A stretch of DNA of 64,000 nt from Rhodobacterales bacterium LSUCC0387 (GTDB lineage: Bacteria; Pseudomonadota; Alphaproteobacteria; Rhodobacterales; Rhodobacteraceae): NCBI GenBank assembly GCA_015689775.1, contig WVSR01000001.1, positions 869,501 to 933,500 on the forward strand, in the 5' to 3' direction. A program made the position numbers and the translations under genes. The notes beneath the pieces were generated by a model. That model had not been told where the DNA came from. It did no database searches and saw nothing but the letters and a program-made list of their open reading frames with translations. The stretch's first letter is position 1. Each line of letters begins with the position of its first letter. Below are positions 17,194-26,801 of this stretch, in pieces.

Positions 17194-18690
17194 GTGGATA
17201 TGAAAACAGTAAGACTTTCCCAATCTGATAATGTTGTTACTGCCCTAGAAACCCTTAAAATTGGCGATGAAGGCGCGGTTCAGGAAATTCCTCGTGGTCA
17301 CAAAGTTGCTTCTGAGGATATTTTGGCGGGTTCGGCAATTACCAAATATTCGCAAACTATTGGTTACGCAGGTTGCAACATACCGAAGGGTTCGCATGTG
17401 CACACCCACAACTTGGAATTCCGTAACGTAGATACCGAGTATGAATATTCGACTAATCTGCGCCCCGTCGTTGCTGCAGATCAGACAGATTATTTTATGG
17501 GTTATCGGCGTGCCACGGGTCGTGTAGGGACCCGTAATTACATCGCAGTCTTGACGAGCGTTAATTGCTCTGCGACTGCTGCCCGCTTGATTGCCGAACA
17601 CTTCACGCCTGAACGTCTCTCAGCCTATCCGAATGTGGACGGGGTGGTTGCATTCGTACATGGAACCGGCTGTGCAATGGGGGGAGACGGTACTGGCTTC
17701 GAGCTGCTCCAGCGAACTCTTTGGGGATATGCAAGAAACCCAAACGTTGGTGGAGTGCTCATGGCCGGTTTGGGCTGTGAGATGATGCAAATTGATTGGC
17801 TGATCGAAGCTTATGGCTTGAAGCCTGGCCCATTGTTCCAGACGATGAATATTCAAGATATCGGAGGACTTCGCCGGACAGTTGAATGGGGCATTGAAAA
17901 AATAAACGCGATGCTGCCTTTGGTAAATGAAGCCCGGCGTGAGAAATGTCCCGCATCTGAGTTAATGGTTGCCCTTCAATGTGGCGGATCAGATGCATGG
18001 TCTGGAATTACCGCGAACCCAGCAGTCGGATATGCATGTGACCTATTGGTTGCGCAGGGAGGTACGGGAGTTTTGGCCGAAACTCCCGAAATTTATGGGG
18101 CCGAACACCTTTTGACAGCCCGTGCAGCAGATCGCAAAGTTGGAGATAAGCTGATCGAATTAATTAAATGGTGGGAAACTTATACATCGCGCAATGGGGG
18201 ATCCATGGATAACAATCCTTCTCCTGGAAATAAGAAGGGCGGTTTGACCACAATTTTGGAAAAATCTTTGGGCGCAGCGGCCAAGGGCGGGACCACTCCG
18301 CTTACTGGTGTTTATAAATACGCTGAGCCGGTCACAGCCAAGGGTTTCACCTTCATGGATAGCCCTGGATATGATCCGGCCAGTGTTACGGGACAAATTG
18401 CAAGCGGCTGTAACCTAGTTGTTTTCACCACAGGGCGCGGCTCGGCTTTTGGCTCTAAGCCTTCACCGACTTTAAAGGTAGCAACAAACACTGAGATGTA
18501 TAACCGACTTATTGAAGACATGGATGTGAATGCGGGTCGTATTCTCACTGATGGCGCATCTGTCGAGCAAGTAGGACGTGAAATCTATGATGCTTGGTTA
18601 CGCATGGCGTCTGGTGAGAAATCAAAATCTGAGACGCAGGGCTTGGGTGATTTTGAATTTGTACCATGGCAAGTTGGCGCGGTGATGTAA
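17194..18690 (+). CDS. UxaA/GarD-family sugar-acid dehydratase
   Basis: The 498 residues combine the N-terminal SAF domain (about 15-95, ending SHVHTHNLEF) with the long C-terminal UxaA domain (RVGTRNYIAVLTSVNCSAT, HGTGCAMGGDG, LQCGGSDAWSGITANPAVG, GSAFGSKPSPTLKVATN). The family contains altronate and galactarate dehydratases, Fe-dependent lyases that give 2-keto-3-deoxy acids. The altronate role would suit the hexuronate genes, but a tagaturonate reductase pair is not adjacent, so another hexonate or pentonate is possible. Start is GTG here or the ATG two codons later; neither has a strong ribosome site. First gene of a six-gene co-directional run. Confidence 0.88.
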   Translation: MDMKTVRLSQSDNVVTALETLKIGDEGAVQEIPRGHKVASEDILAGSAITKYSQTIGYAGCNIPKGSHVHTHNLEFRNVDTEYEYSTNLRPVVAADQTDYFMGYRRATGRVGTRNYIAVLTSVNCSATAARLIAEHFTPERLSAYPNVDGVVAFVHGTGCAMGGDGTGFELLQRTLWGYARNPNVGGVLMAGLGCEMMQIDWLIEAYGLKPGPLFQTMNIQDIGGLRRTVEWGIEKINAMLPLVNEARREKCPASELMVALQCGGSDAWSGITANPAVGYACDLLVAQGGTGVLAETPEIYGAEHLLTARAADRKVGDKLIELIKWWETYTSRNGGSMDNNPSPGNKKGGLTTILEKSLGAAAKGGTTPLTGVYKYAEPVTAKGFTFMDSPGYDPASVTGQIASGCNLVVFTTGRGSAFGSKPSPTLKVATNTEMYNRLIEDMDVNAGRILTDGASVEQVGREIYDAWLRMASGEKSKSETQGLGDFEFVPWQVGAVM

Positions 18691-18699
18691 GGTAGGTGT

Positions 18700-19764
18700 A
18701 TGAAAAAACCTCTCCCAATTTGTGTTATCGGCGCAGGATTAATTGGAGCGCGCCATGTAGAAGTGGCTCTAAAGTCCGATTGTGTTGACCTTGTTGCTGT
18801 TGTAGAGGCGGATGAAGCCCGGCGGATTAGACTTATAGAAAGCGGCCTGTCTGCTGTGGCTACCGTAGATGACTTGCCCGAAAATGTTCGGGCTGCTGTC
18901 ATTGCGACACCAACTCCAGCTCACTACGAGAACTCTATGTCGGCTTTGGATAAAGGGCTGGGAGTGCTTCTTGAAAAGCCCGTGGCGGCAACACTCGGTG
19001 AGGCTCGTGCAGTTGTTGATGCTTTCGAAAAAGCTAGCATCCCACTGGTTGTTGGGCATCATCGGCGCTGCCATCCTTTTACAGTTTCGGCGCGAGAAGA
19101 GCTTTCAAGTCTCGGTGATTTGGTTGGTGTTCAAGGTTTTTGGTCACTACGCAAAAATGACAGCTATTTCGACCCACTTTGGCGTCGCAAGCCGGGTGCG
19201 GGTCCTCTTATGATAAATTTGATCCACGAAATCGATTTACTAAACTTTTTAATTGGTGAGATCAGAGAGGTCACTGCACTGACTTCATCTGCTCGCCGCA
19301 AGTTAGAAATCGAAGACACCGCTTCATTGGCGCTGAGATTTGAAAATGGAGCTTTAGGATCTTTTTTAATCTCTGATGCTGGGGCTTCGCCTTGGAGTTT
19401 TGAGGCGGGAACGTTCGAAAATCCAAATATTGCAGGGACAGGTCAGGACTATATTAAGATCTCTGGTACTAGAGCCTCGATGGAGTTTCCGTCACGTAAG
19501 ATTTGGAAGGCCGATTACTCTGGTGAAGTTGAATGGGGACGGGGTCTGTCTAAATTTGAAGCGCCTGCGGTTAATTCTATTGATCCGATCCTTGCTCAGA
19601 TGGAGCAGTTTGCTGCAGTTATAGATGGTGCACATGATGATGTCCTGTGCACTGGATCCCAAGGTATTCTGGCGATGGAAATGACGCTTGCTACGGGCTT
19701 GTCGGCAAAGCTCGGAAAGCCTGTATCTCGTGGCGAGGTTCCCCAAGATTTCCGTGGTATTTGA
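18700..19764 (+). CDS. Gfo/Idh/MocA-family oxidoreductase
   Basis: The 354 residues show the N-terminal Rossmann motif VIGAGLIGARHVE, the family signature EKPVAATLGEA (the Lys of EKP is catalytic) and the C-terminal sheet domain with NLIHEIDLLNFLIGEI, in which the His-Glu pair takes part in catalysis. Such enzymes oxidise or reduce sugars, inositols and sugar acids with NAD(P). Nothing shows the substrate. It lies between the UxaA-type dehydratase and a beta-hydroxyacid dehydrogenase in one co-directional operon, so a role in preparing the acid for dehydration is plausible. Confidence 0.88.
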   Translation: MKKPLPICVIGAGLIGARHVEVALKSDCVDLVAVVEADEARRIRLIESGLSAVATVDDLPENVRAAVIATPTPAHYENSMSALDKGLGVLLEKPVAATLGEARAVVDAFEKASIPLVVGHHRRCHPFTVSAREELSSLGDLVGVQGFWSLRKNDSYFDPLWRRKPGAGPLMINLIHEIDLLNFLIGEIREVTALTSSARRKLEIEDTASLALRFENGALGSFLISDAGASPWSFEAGTFENPNIAGTGQDYIKISGTRASMEFPSRKIWKADYSGEVEWGRGLSKFEAPAVNSIDPILAQMEQFAAVIDGAHDDVLCTGSQGILAMEMTLATGLSAKLGKPVSRGEVPQDFRGI

Positions 19765-19784
19765 AAAGATAAAAGGTAGAGCGC

Positions 19785-20675
19785 ATGGCTGAACACATTG
19801 GATTTATTGGACTGGGTCTTATGGGGCGAGCGATGGCTTCCCGCCTCTTGGCTGCTGGTCATCCTGTAACGGTTTTGGGGCACAAAGATCGCAGTGGGAT
19901 CGAGGAAGTCGCTGCAAGTGGTGCGGTTGAGGCGCTAGACGCTGCAAGTCTAACAGCGTCGGTCGATATTGTGATGCTTTGTATGGGTACATCGGCACAG
20001 GTGGAAGCGCGAATTTTTGGTGAGACAGGTGTGCTCACGGGTGTAAAGCCTAATCAAATTGTAATTGATTTTGGCACCTCGCTGCCCGCGTCCACGCTAA
20101 AGATTGGAGCGGCTTTGGCTGAGAAAAGCGCGATTTATCTTGATGCACCTTTAGGGCGCACCCCTGCCCATGCCTATGATGGCAAATTGAATATTATGTG
20201 TGCCGGCGACGAAGGCGCCTACACACGCGTGAAGCCGGTTCTGGACGTTTTGGGTGAAAATGTTTTCCATTTAGGCAAGCTTGGGAATGGTCACACAATT
20301 AAGTTGATCAACAATTACTTTGCCATGACTACGGCGATTTCTATGGCAGAGGCGTTTGCCCTTGCCGATGAAGCGAAAATCGCGCGCCAATCTCTTTATG
20401 AGGTGATGGCGGCAGGACCAAACCATTCAGGTATGATGCAATTTGTTCGAAATTACGCTACTGAAAGGCAGATTGATCTGGCGTTTTCAGCACAAAATGC
20501 GGCTAAGGATGTCGGCTATTATCGACAAATGGCCAAAGATTTAGGCCTTAATAGCCGTATGTCAGGTGCAGCTAACGCCACGCTTGCCGAAATTGTTGAG
20601 GGTGGCTCAGGGGATTTAATGGTCCCGCAGATTGTGGACTGGATGGTTGAAAATTTGAGAAGGAAATCATCATGA
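19785..20675 (+). CDS. NAD-binding beta-hydroxyacid dehydrogenase (HIBADH/GlxR-like) with DAPLGRTP motif
   Basis: The 296 residues start with the cofactor motif GFIGLGLMGRAMA and include the catalytic Lys in GHTIKLINNYF. The substrate-binding loop, normally DAPVSGG in this family, reads DAPLGRTPAHA. The same replacement occurs in the paralogue at 29.8-30.7 kb but not in LtnD at 48.2 kb, which keeps DAPISGG. Both paralogues therefore probably share a substrate different from 3-hydroxyisobutyrate, tartronate semialdehyde or threonate. It overlaps the following SDR gene by four bases (ATGA). Confidence 0.88.
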   Translation: MAEHIGFIGLGLMGRAMASRLLAAGHPVTVLGHKDRSGIEEVAASGAVEALDAASLTASVDIVMLCMGTSAQVEARIFGETGVLTGVKPNQIVIDFGTSLPASTLKIGAALAEKSAIYLDAPLGRTPAHAYDGKLNIMCAGDEGAYTRVKPVLDVLGENVFHLGKLGNGHTIKLINNYFAMTTAISMAEAFALADEAKIARQSLYEVMAAGPNHSGMMQFVRNYATERQIDLAFSAQNAAKDVGYYRQMAKDLGLNSRMSGAANATLAEIVEGGSGDLMVPQIVDWMVENLRRKSS

Positions 20676-21394
20676 GATTACAAGGTAAGCGCGTATTTGT
20701 AACTGCTGCAGGGCAGGGGATTGGACGGGCCAGTGCTCTTGCTCTTTCGCGTGAAGGCGCACACGTCATTGCCACGGATTTGCACAATAAATTTCTGGCT
20801 GACTTAAATGTTTCGGAAGCCTTTGCCCTTGATGTTCTTGATAAGGCTGCTCTGGTTGCTGCAGTGGCAAAAGCACAGCCAGACGTTTTGGTGAATTGCT
20901 CTGGGATTGTGCATTCTGGAACGATTGAGCAAGCAACCGATGAGGATTTTGACTTGGCGATGAACTTGAATGTTCGGGCCCATTTTCACGCCATCCAAGC
21001 TGCTGTTCCTGGAATGTTAGAGCGCGGTCAGGGAGCCATTGTGAACATTGCATCAGTATGTTCGTCTTTACGGGGGCTTCCGAACCGTTTCATTTATGGG
21101 ACATCTAAGGGCGCAACCATTGCCCTGACCAAACAAGTGGCTGCCGATTATATTACGCGCGGTATTCGCGCGAACTGTATTGCACCTGGCACTGTAGATA
21201 CACCAAGTTTACAGGGCCGTTTACATGCTACAGGTGATTACGATCAGGCAATGAAAGATTTTGTTGCGCGACAGCCAATGGGAAGACTTGGTACCGCGGA
21301 CGAAATTGCCGAGCTTGTGGTGTATCTTTCCTCCGACGAAACGAAGTACATGACCGGTCAATGCGTTGCCATTGACGGTGGCATGACGATGTAA
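20672..21394 (+). CDS. SDR, probable 2-keto-3-deoxy-sugar-acid dehydrogenase
   Basis: A 240-residue SDR with the motif TAAGQGIGRA, shared with the BDH2/DHRS6-like branch that includes 2-keto-3-deoxy-L-fuconate dehydrogenase; catalytic YGTSK; C-terminal CVAIDGGMTM. In the non-phosphorylative L-rhamnose/L-fucose route such an enzyme oxidises the 2-keto-3-deoxy acid to the 2,4-diketo compound cleaved by an FAH-family hydrolase, and one such hydrolase is encoded at 11.8 kb. This assignment is by branch resemblance and context. D-Asp after beta-2 (VIATDLHN) suggests NAD. Confidence 0.8.
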   Translation: MRLQGKRVFVTAAGQGIGRASALALSREGAHVIATDLHNKFLADLNVSEAFALDVLDKAALVAAVAKAQPDVLVNCSGIVHSGTIEQATDEDFDLAMNLNVRAHFHAIQAAVPGMLERGQGAIVNIASVCSSLRGLPNRFIYGTSKGATIALTKQVAADYITRGIRANCIAPGTVDTPSLQGRLHATGDYDQAMKDFVARQPMGRLGTADEIAELVVYLSSDETKYMTGQCVAIDGGMTM

Positions 21395-21403
21395 TCAATC
21401 GAC

Positions 21404-22306
21404 ATGAACGTCCCGGAGCCCAGAGAGCATCGAGTTTTTGCTGGCGTGCTGGCAATGGCTCTAGCGGTGATATTTTTCACTGGCATTGATACGTCTGCAA
21501 AATGGTTGAGTATCGTTGGCATTCCTGTTTTGCAGATTGTCTTTATTCGATACGCAGGACACTTTTTGATTTCACTAGTAATTTATGTGCCGCGTGAAGG
21601 GTTTGGGGTGTTTCATTCTAACGCGCCAAAGCGTCAAGTATTGCGCTCTTGCGCTCTTTTCATGGGTACTGTGTTGAACTTTCAAGCCCTAAAATTTCTT
21701 CCCATTACCGTTACCACGACGATTTCTTTTGCTGGACCCATCGTAATAACCTTAATGGCCATCCCAATCCTTGGCGAAAAGGTGGGTTTGCGTCGTATTA
21801 TTGCAGTGTGTGTTGGTTTTCTTGGGGTTCTTCTGGTGATTCAGCCTTGGGGGCAATCGTTTCATCCTGCAATGCTTCTAAGCTTGTGCGTGTTATTGAT
21901 GGCATCGACATATTTTATCATGACCCGGCTTTTGGCTGGTGTAGAGACCAATGCAACACAACAGGTGTGGTCCAGCGGAATTTCTACAATAGTGCTAGCG
22001 CCATTTGCTTTAAATGTTTGGGTATGGCCAAATAATGGCGTGGACTGGGCCGTCCTCGGCATAATTGGCTTCTGCGGCGCTATGGGCCATATTGCGGTTA
22101 CCACTGCCCATCGTTGGGCTGACGCATCAATTCTAGCTCCGCTAATCTACACACAGGTTTTTTGGGCGGCGTTGGTAGGAGTAGTAATTTTCAACACATA
22201 TCCAACGGTTTGGACTTTAGCCGGGGCTGCAGTTATCATCACTTCTGGTCTCTATATTTGGCGAAGAGAACGTTACAAAAAAGTACAGTCCAATTTCGTT
22301 GGATAA
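21404..22306 (+). CDS. EamA/DMT-family permease
   Basis: A 300-residue membrane protein with ten predicted hydrophobic segments in two EamA repeats (for example FIRYAGHFLISLVIYVP and GEKVGLRRIIAVCVGFLGVLLV). Drug/metabolite-transporter superfamily proteins of this type import or export small metabolites; direction and substrate cannot be read from sequence. It is nine bases downstream of the SDR gene and runs into the IlvD-type dehydratase gene, so it is part of the sugar-acid operon and may be a second entry or an overflow route. Confidence 0.85.
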   Translation: MNVPEPREHRVFAGVLAMALAVIFFTGIDTSAKWLSIVGIPVLQIVFIRYAGHFLISLVIYVPREGFGVFHSNAPKRQVLRSCALFMGTVLNFQALKFLPITVTTTISFAGPIVITLMAIPILGEKVGLRRIIAVCVGFLGVLLVIQPWGQSFHPAMLLSLCVLLMASTYFIMTRLLAGVETNATQQVWSSGISTIVLAPFALNVWVWPNNGVDWAVLGIIGFCGAMGHIAVTTAHRWADASILAPLIYTQVFWAALVGVVIFNTYPTVWTLAGAAVIITSGLYIWRRERYKKVQSNFVG

Positions 22307-22325
22307 GTCTTCTTTTGGGGTGATT

Positions 22326-24038
22326 ATGTCAAAAGAGAAAAAAGTCGGCCTCAGTAAGGGACTTACCAATTACGGTGACCAAGATTTCTCATTGTATCTG
22401 CGAAACTCATTCGCAGCTTCTATGGGTTATTCTAAGGAAGTACTGAGAAAGCCGATTGTAGGAATAGCCAATAGTTATTCTGGATTTAACAATTGTCATC
22501 GGCATTTTCCTGAATTGCTTGAGGCGGTTAAGCGGGGCGTTCTTCTAGGAGGGGGACTGCCCATTGAGTTTCCAACCATATCGCTTGGCGAGGTTTTTCT
22601 TAATCCGACTAGTCTGAAATTTAGAAATTTGATGTCGATGGACGTCGAGGAAATGATAAGAGCCCAGCCAATGGATGCCGTTGTGTTGATGGGGGGCTGC
22701 GACAAAACTGTGCCGGCTCAATTGATGGGTGCGGCTTCAGCAAATTTACCGGCAGTTCAGCTGGTTGGTGGTCCAATGATGACGTCTCGCTATGGTGAAG
22801 AAAGGCTAGGAGCTTGCACTGATTGTCGCAGGTTTTGGGCCAAGTATAGGTCTGGTGATGTTTCAAAAGACCAAATCGATGATATTGAAGGTCGGCTAGC
22901 CACTACTGCAGGCAGCTGTGCAGTTATGGGCACTGCCTCAACAATGGCTTGTGTTGCTGAAACTCTAGGAATGACCATTCCTGGTACGGCAGCAATACCC
23001 GCGGTGCATGCGGATCGACTAAGAGCGGCTGAAGCGTCTGGTTTGGCCGCGGCGCGGATGGTTGAAAAACCAATACTGCCGAGCGAAATCATAACTGAAA
23101 AATCCGTTGAAAATGCAATCAGGGTTTTGCTCGCGCTAAGCGGCTCAACCAATGTCATAGTGCACCTGACTGCTGTTGCTGGTCGGTTAGGGATAAACGT
23201 CTCTTTACAGCGATTGAACGAGCTTTCGGATACGACACCAGTCCTCGTTAATCTAAAGCCTATGGGTTCACATTACATGGAAGATTTTTTCTTCGCGGGT
23301 GGGATGGGGGCTGTACTGCGCGAATTACGTCCCCTGCTACACTTGGATACAATTAGTGTGACCGGTGAAACGCTTGGCGATCGATTGGACACAGATGACG
23401 GCTATATAGATACGAGGGTTATAGCACGTGCACGGGAGCCGTTAGAGCCAGAAGGAGGGTTAATTGCTCTTTTTGGAAATTTGGCTCCAAATGGTGCAAT
23501 ATTAAAGCGGGCTGCTGCCGACAAAAATCTCTTCGAAGCAGAGGGCCGTGCTGTTGTTTTCTCATCTCTCGAAGATTTAGCGGCAAGAGTCGATGACCCA
23601 GATTTAGATATTTCTAGCGATGACTTTATGGTTCTACAAAATGCAGGGCCCAAAAGTGCCTCTGGGATGCCTGAAGCGGGGTATTTACCTATTCCTAAAA
23701 AGCTCAGCAAATTGGGTGTCAAAGATATGGTGCGGATATCTGATGCCCGAATGTCTGGAACTGCTTTTGGCACGATTGTGCTTCATGTGTCTCCTGAAGC
23801 AGCCATAGGCGGTCCGCTATCGCTCGTACGAAATGGAGACCGCATTCGCATCTCTGTGTCTGACAAGCGTATTGATTTGTTGGTCGATGAAATGGAATTA
23901 AATAAGCGTCGGTTAGAATGGGTATCTGATCTCGAAGAGCTTGAGAATTTGCGTGGATATAATAAGCTGTATGCTGCCGAAGTCACACAGGCAGAACAGG
24001 GGTGTGATTTCGAATTTCTTAAGCCGGTAAAGCGATAG
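22326..24038 (+). CDS. IlvD/EDD-family sugar-acid dehydratase
   Basis: The 570 residues carry the Fe-S ligands C57 (FNNCHRH), C125 (MGGCDKT) and C198 (AGSCAVMGTAST), and the C-terminal DARMSGTAFGTIVLHVSPEA motif. The segment GACTDCRRFWAKYRSGDVS marks a subgroup different from branched-chain IlvD and from Edd; it is seen in dehydratases of pentonates and hexonates. The ATG used is preceded by TTGGGGTG; an upstream TTG frame overlaps the EamA stop. It is clearly distinct from XylD encoded just downstream on the other strand. Probable substrate: an aldonic acid, not identified. Confidence 0.88.
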   Translation: MSKEKKVGLSKGLTNYGDQDFSLYLRNSFAASMGYSKEVLRKPIVGIANSYSGFNNCHRHFPELLEAVKRGVLLGGGLPIEFPTISLGEVFLNPTSLKFRNLMSMDVEEMIRAQPMDAVVLMGGCDKTVPAQLMGAASANLPAVQLVGGPMMTSRYGEERLGACTDCRRFWAKYRSGDVSKDQIDDIEGRLATTAGSCAVMGTASTMACVAETLGMTIPGTAAIPAVHADRLRAAEASGLAAARMVEKPILPSEIITEKSVENAIRVLLALSGSTNVIVHLTAVAGRLGINVSLQRLNELSDTTPVLVNLKPMGSHYMEDFFFAGGMGAVLRELRPLLHLDTISVTGETLGDRLDTDDGYIDTRVIARAREPLEPEGGLIALFGNLAPNGAILKRAAADKNLFEAEGRAVVFSSLEDLAARVDDPDLDISSDDFMVLQNAGPKSASGMPEAGYLPIPKKLSKLGVKDMVRISDARMSGTAFGTIVLHVSPEAAIGGPLSLVRNGDRIRISVSDKRIDLLVDEMELNKRRLEWVSDLEELENLRGYNKLYAAEVTQAEQGCDFEFLKPVKR

Positions 24039-24078
24039 CGTAAAAAGACTGCCTCCGCGCTTCAAGCGCTAGGTGACG

Positions 24079-24105
24079 AGTGGAAGGGCGGTTCTCCCTT
24101 CCACT
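24079..24105. terminator. Hairpin between convergent dehydratase and SDR genes
   Basis: Perfect 10-bp stem AGTGGAAGGG / CCCTTCCACT with a 7-nt loop, placed between two converging genes. There is no clear T-run on either strand, so termination is inferred from position. Confidence 0.5.
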
Positions 24106-24111
24106 AATAAC

Positions 24112-24849
24112 TTAGCCACGTCCGATATATGGCATATTCGTAGCCATGACTGTCATAAACTGGACATTGGCCTCCAAAGGAAGATTTGCCATATGAAGCA
24201 CGGATGTTGCGACATTAGACACATCCATGACCGGCTCTACTTCGATACTTCCATCAGCTTGCGGTACACCTTTCGTCATTTTTCTGGCCATGTCGGTAAG
24301 TGCGTTGCCGATGTCAACTTGCCCGCATGCAATGTTGAATGGACGCCCATCAAGGCTGATTGAACGAGTAAGACCGGTAATTGCGTGTTTTGAAGCTGTA
24401 TACGGCGCAGAGCCCCAACGTGGCACATAGGCAGACACAGATCCATTGTTGATGATGCGGCCGCCCTGTGGCGACTGATGTCTCATGATCCTAAAAGCGG
24501 CGCGGGCCACAATGAAGCTGCCTGTAACGTTGATATCAATAAGATTACGCCAGTCATCCACTGACAGTTCGTCGATTGGGGCGCCTCCGAGGCTCACGCC
24601 GGCATTGTTGAATACGGCGTCCAATCGCCCCCATGCCTTGTAGGCAGTGTTAAACGCACTTTCCACCTGGGTTTCGTCAGTGACATCACACGATAAAATA
24701 AGAGCATTTTTGTTTTTTGCCGCGGTTTCTTCCAAAGCGGTGGCTCTGCGGCCAATTAGGCCGACTTGCCATCCATTGGCGAGGAAATGTTGCGCTGTGG
24801 CGCGTCCGACACCGCCGCCGCCGCCTGTAATGATAATAGTTTTGGACAT
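24112..24849 (-). CDS. Short-chain dehydrogenase/reductase
   Basis: A 245-residue SDR: NAD(P) motif TGGGGGVGRA, an Arg pair after beta-2 (LIGRRATALEE) that suggests NADP, NNAG at about residue 82, catalytic YTASK. The C-terminus (LPLEANVQFMTVMATNMPYIGRG) differs from the usual GG end of classical SDRs and resembles the subgroup with an MATxMPxxGRG tail. It is 38 bases downstream of xylD and probably in the same operon. It could act as the sugar 1-dehydrogenase that makes the aldonolactone, but this is inference. Confidence 0.85.
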   Translation of the reverse strand: MSKTIIITGGGGGVGRATAQHFLANGWQVGLIGRRATALEETAAKNKNALILSCDVTDETQVESAFNTAYKAWGRLDAVFNNAGVSLGGAPIDELSVDDWRNLIDINVTGSFIVARAAFRIMRHQSPQGGRIINNGSVSAYVPRWGSAPYTASKHAITGLTRSISLDGRPFNIACGQVDIGNALTDMARKMTKGVPQADGSIEVEPVMDVSNVATSVLHMANLPLEANVQFMTVMATNMPYIGRG

Positions 24850-24887
24850 ATTAGGCCTCCTTGTTCGATTAATCTTATGCGGTGGCT

Positions 24888-26669
24888 TCAGTGATTGTCC
24901 CTGGGTAGGTCACGCCCAATCTTCTGATACGCAGTCGCTAATTCTAAGCAACCTCCATCGGCTAGCTGGCCTACATGAGTGCGATAAATTTCCTGCCATG
25001 GGGTTTGATGATGTAACTCAGGAGGGATCCAAGCATCAATTCTGGCTTGCCACTCGGCATCATCAACTAATGCGTGCAATGTTGAACTGTTGAAATCCAA
25101 TCTTACCCGGTCGCCTGTCTTTAGATAGGCAAGGCCACCTCCAACTACGCTTTCTGGCGAAGCGTTCAGGATTGATGGGCTCTCAGATGTACCTGATTGA
25201 CGGCCATCTCCCACGGTCGGCAAGTGGCTGATACCTTGACGAATGATGTGATCAGGTGGCTGCATGTTCACAACTTCCGCTGAGCCAGGATAGCCAACGG
25301 CGCCAACGCCACGTATAAACATGATGGTGTGCTCATCGATGCCCAAAGAGGCTTCATTAACTCGTTCGTGATAATCTTCAGGGCCCTCAAAAACCACTGC
25401 CTTAGCCTCAAATACGCCCTCATTCCCGGGTTCTGAGAGGAAGCGCTTGCGAAAGTCTTCCGAAATCACAGAGGTTTTCATTAAAGCTGAGTCAAACAGG
25501 TTACCTGAGAGCACCTTAAAGCCTGCATTTTTACGCAGCGGTTTTTCATAAGTCGTAATTACGCTGTGGTCACGAGAGACCTGGCCTTCCAGGTTTTGGC
25601 CCATACTTTTACCTGTCGCAGTAATTACATCTTCATGTATGCGGCCTGCCTTTTGTAGTTCTCCCATAACAGCAGGAACACCGCCGGCTCTGAAAAAGCT
25701 TTCCCCCAAATATTCGCCTGCTGGCTGCATATTAAGCATTAGTGGTACGTCATAGCCGATCTTTTCCCAGTCCCGTACGTTAAGTTCTACACCTATGTGA
25801 CGGGCAACCGCCTGCAAATGAGGTGGAGCATTGGTCGAACCACCAATCGCCGCATTAACGACGATAGCATTTTCAAAAGCTTTGCGCGTCATGATGTCGG
25901 AAGGTTTTAGATCCTCATGAACCATTTGTACAATTCGCTTGCCTGTTTCGTAAGCCATTGTCATCCGCTCACGAAATGGTGCAGGAATAGCCGAATTTCC
26001 GGTCAAAGACATTCCCAAGGCTTCAGCCATGGCATTCATAGTCGAAGCTGTTCCCATGGTATTGCAATGCCCGAGTGAAGGCGCCGATGAGCATACCCGA
26101 GACATGAATTCTTCGTAGTCTATTTCACCAGCAGCAAGCAGGCGGCGGCTTTCCCATACGATCATGCCTGAACCTGCCCGCTTTCCATTCCACCAACCGT
26201 CAAGCATTGGTCCGCCATTAAGCGCGATTGCTGGCAAATCGACCGTGGCTGCTCCCATCAACATTGCTGGGGTTGTTTTGTCACATCCTGTGGTTAACAC
26301 TACCCCGTCGATAGGATAACCATGCAAAACCTCTACCAAAGAAAGATATTGCAGGTTGCGATCAAGCGCTGCCGTTGGCCTCTTTCCTGTTTCCTGGATC
26401 GGATGGACGGGAAATTCCATTGGGACGCCGCCTGCCTCACGAATTCCTTGTTTGATCCGTTCCATCAAGAAAACATGAATCTTATTACATGGCGCCAGAT
26501 CAGATCCCGTTTGAGCTATGCCAATGATTGGACGCTCACTTTGTAATTCTTCGCGTGAAAACGTGGAGTTCTGATAACGCTCAACATAGAGAGCAGTCAT
26601 CCCCGGGTTGTTGGGGTTATCAAACCACTCTTGTGAGCGGAAACGTTTGTTGGCGCGAGTGTCAGACAT
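24888..26669 (-). CDS. xylD: D-xylonate dehydratase
   Basis: Dehydrates D-xylonate (often also L-arabinonate or D-gluconate) to the 2-keto-3-deoxy acid. The 593 residues resemble Caulobacter XylD closely over the whole length: RFRSQEWFDNP start, SDLAPCNKIH (C61), LTTGCDKTTPAMLMGA (C129), GHCNTMGTASTMNA (C202), LPTVGDGRQSGTSESPSILNASPE, and RDLPRDNH end. The three Cys hold the Fe-S cluster. GGAGATT lies just before the chosen ATG. An operator TGGTATACCA is 88 bases upstream. With xylX it provides two steps of the Weimberg pathway; the ketoglutarate-semialdehyde dehydrogenase is not in the window. Confidence 0.92.
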   Translation of the reverse strand: MSDTRANKRFRSQEWFDNPNNPGMTALYVERYQNSTFSREELQSERPIIGIAQTGSDLAPCNKIHVFLMERIKQGIREAGGVPMEFPVHPIQETGKRPTAALDRNLQYLSLVEVLHGYPIDGVVLTTGCDKTTPAMLMGAATVDLPAIALNGGPMLDGWWNGKRAGSGMIVWESRRLLAAGEIDYEEFMSRVCSSAPSLGHCNTMGTASTMNAMAEALGMSLTGNSAIPAPFRERMTMAYETGKRIVQMVHEDLKPSDIMTRKAFENAIVVNAAIGGSTNAPPHLQAVARHIGVELNVRDWEKIGYDVPLMLNMQPAGEYLGESFFRAGGVPAVMGELQKAGRIHEDVITATGKSMGQNLEGQVSRDHSVITTYEKPLRKNAGFKVLSGNLFDSALMKTSVISEDFRKRFLSEPGNEGVFEAKAVVFEGPEDYHERVNEASLGIDEHTIMFIRGVGAVGYPGSAEVVNMQPPDHIIRQGISHLPTVGDGRQSGTSESPSILNASPESVVGGGLAYLKTGDRVRLDFNSSTLHALVDDAEWQARIDAWIPPELHHQTPWQEIYRTHVGQLADGGCLELATAYQKIGRDLPRDNH

Positions 26670-26756
26670 TGTAATCTCCTGATCGAGCGGCTTCAATGGG
26701 GTTAGCAGCTCTAATAAAGTCAAACGTCAAAGTGTTCTTGTTATACAAAATGCAAA

Positions 26757-26766
26757 TGGTATACCA
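26757..26766. promoter_or_regulatory. GntR-type operator TGGTATACCA upstream of xylD
   Basis: Perfect 10-bp palindrome in the divergent gap between xylD and a secreted-protein gene. A degenerate partner (TTGTTATACAA) lies 10-20 bases to its left, so there may be two adjacent sites. Confidence 0.75.
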
Positions 26767-26801
26767 AATGCAAGAGTAAAGCGTTTGAACTGAGAAACAT
26801 T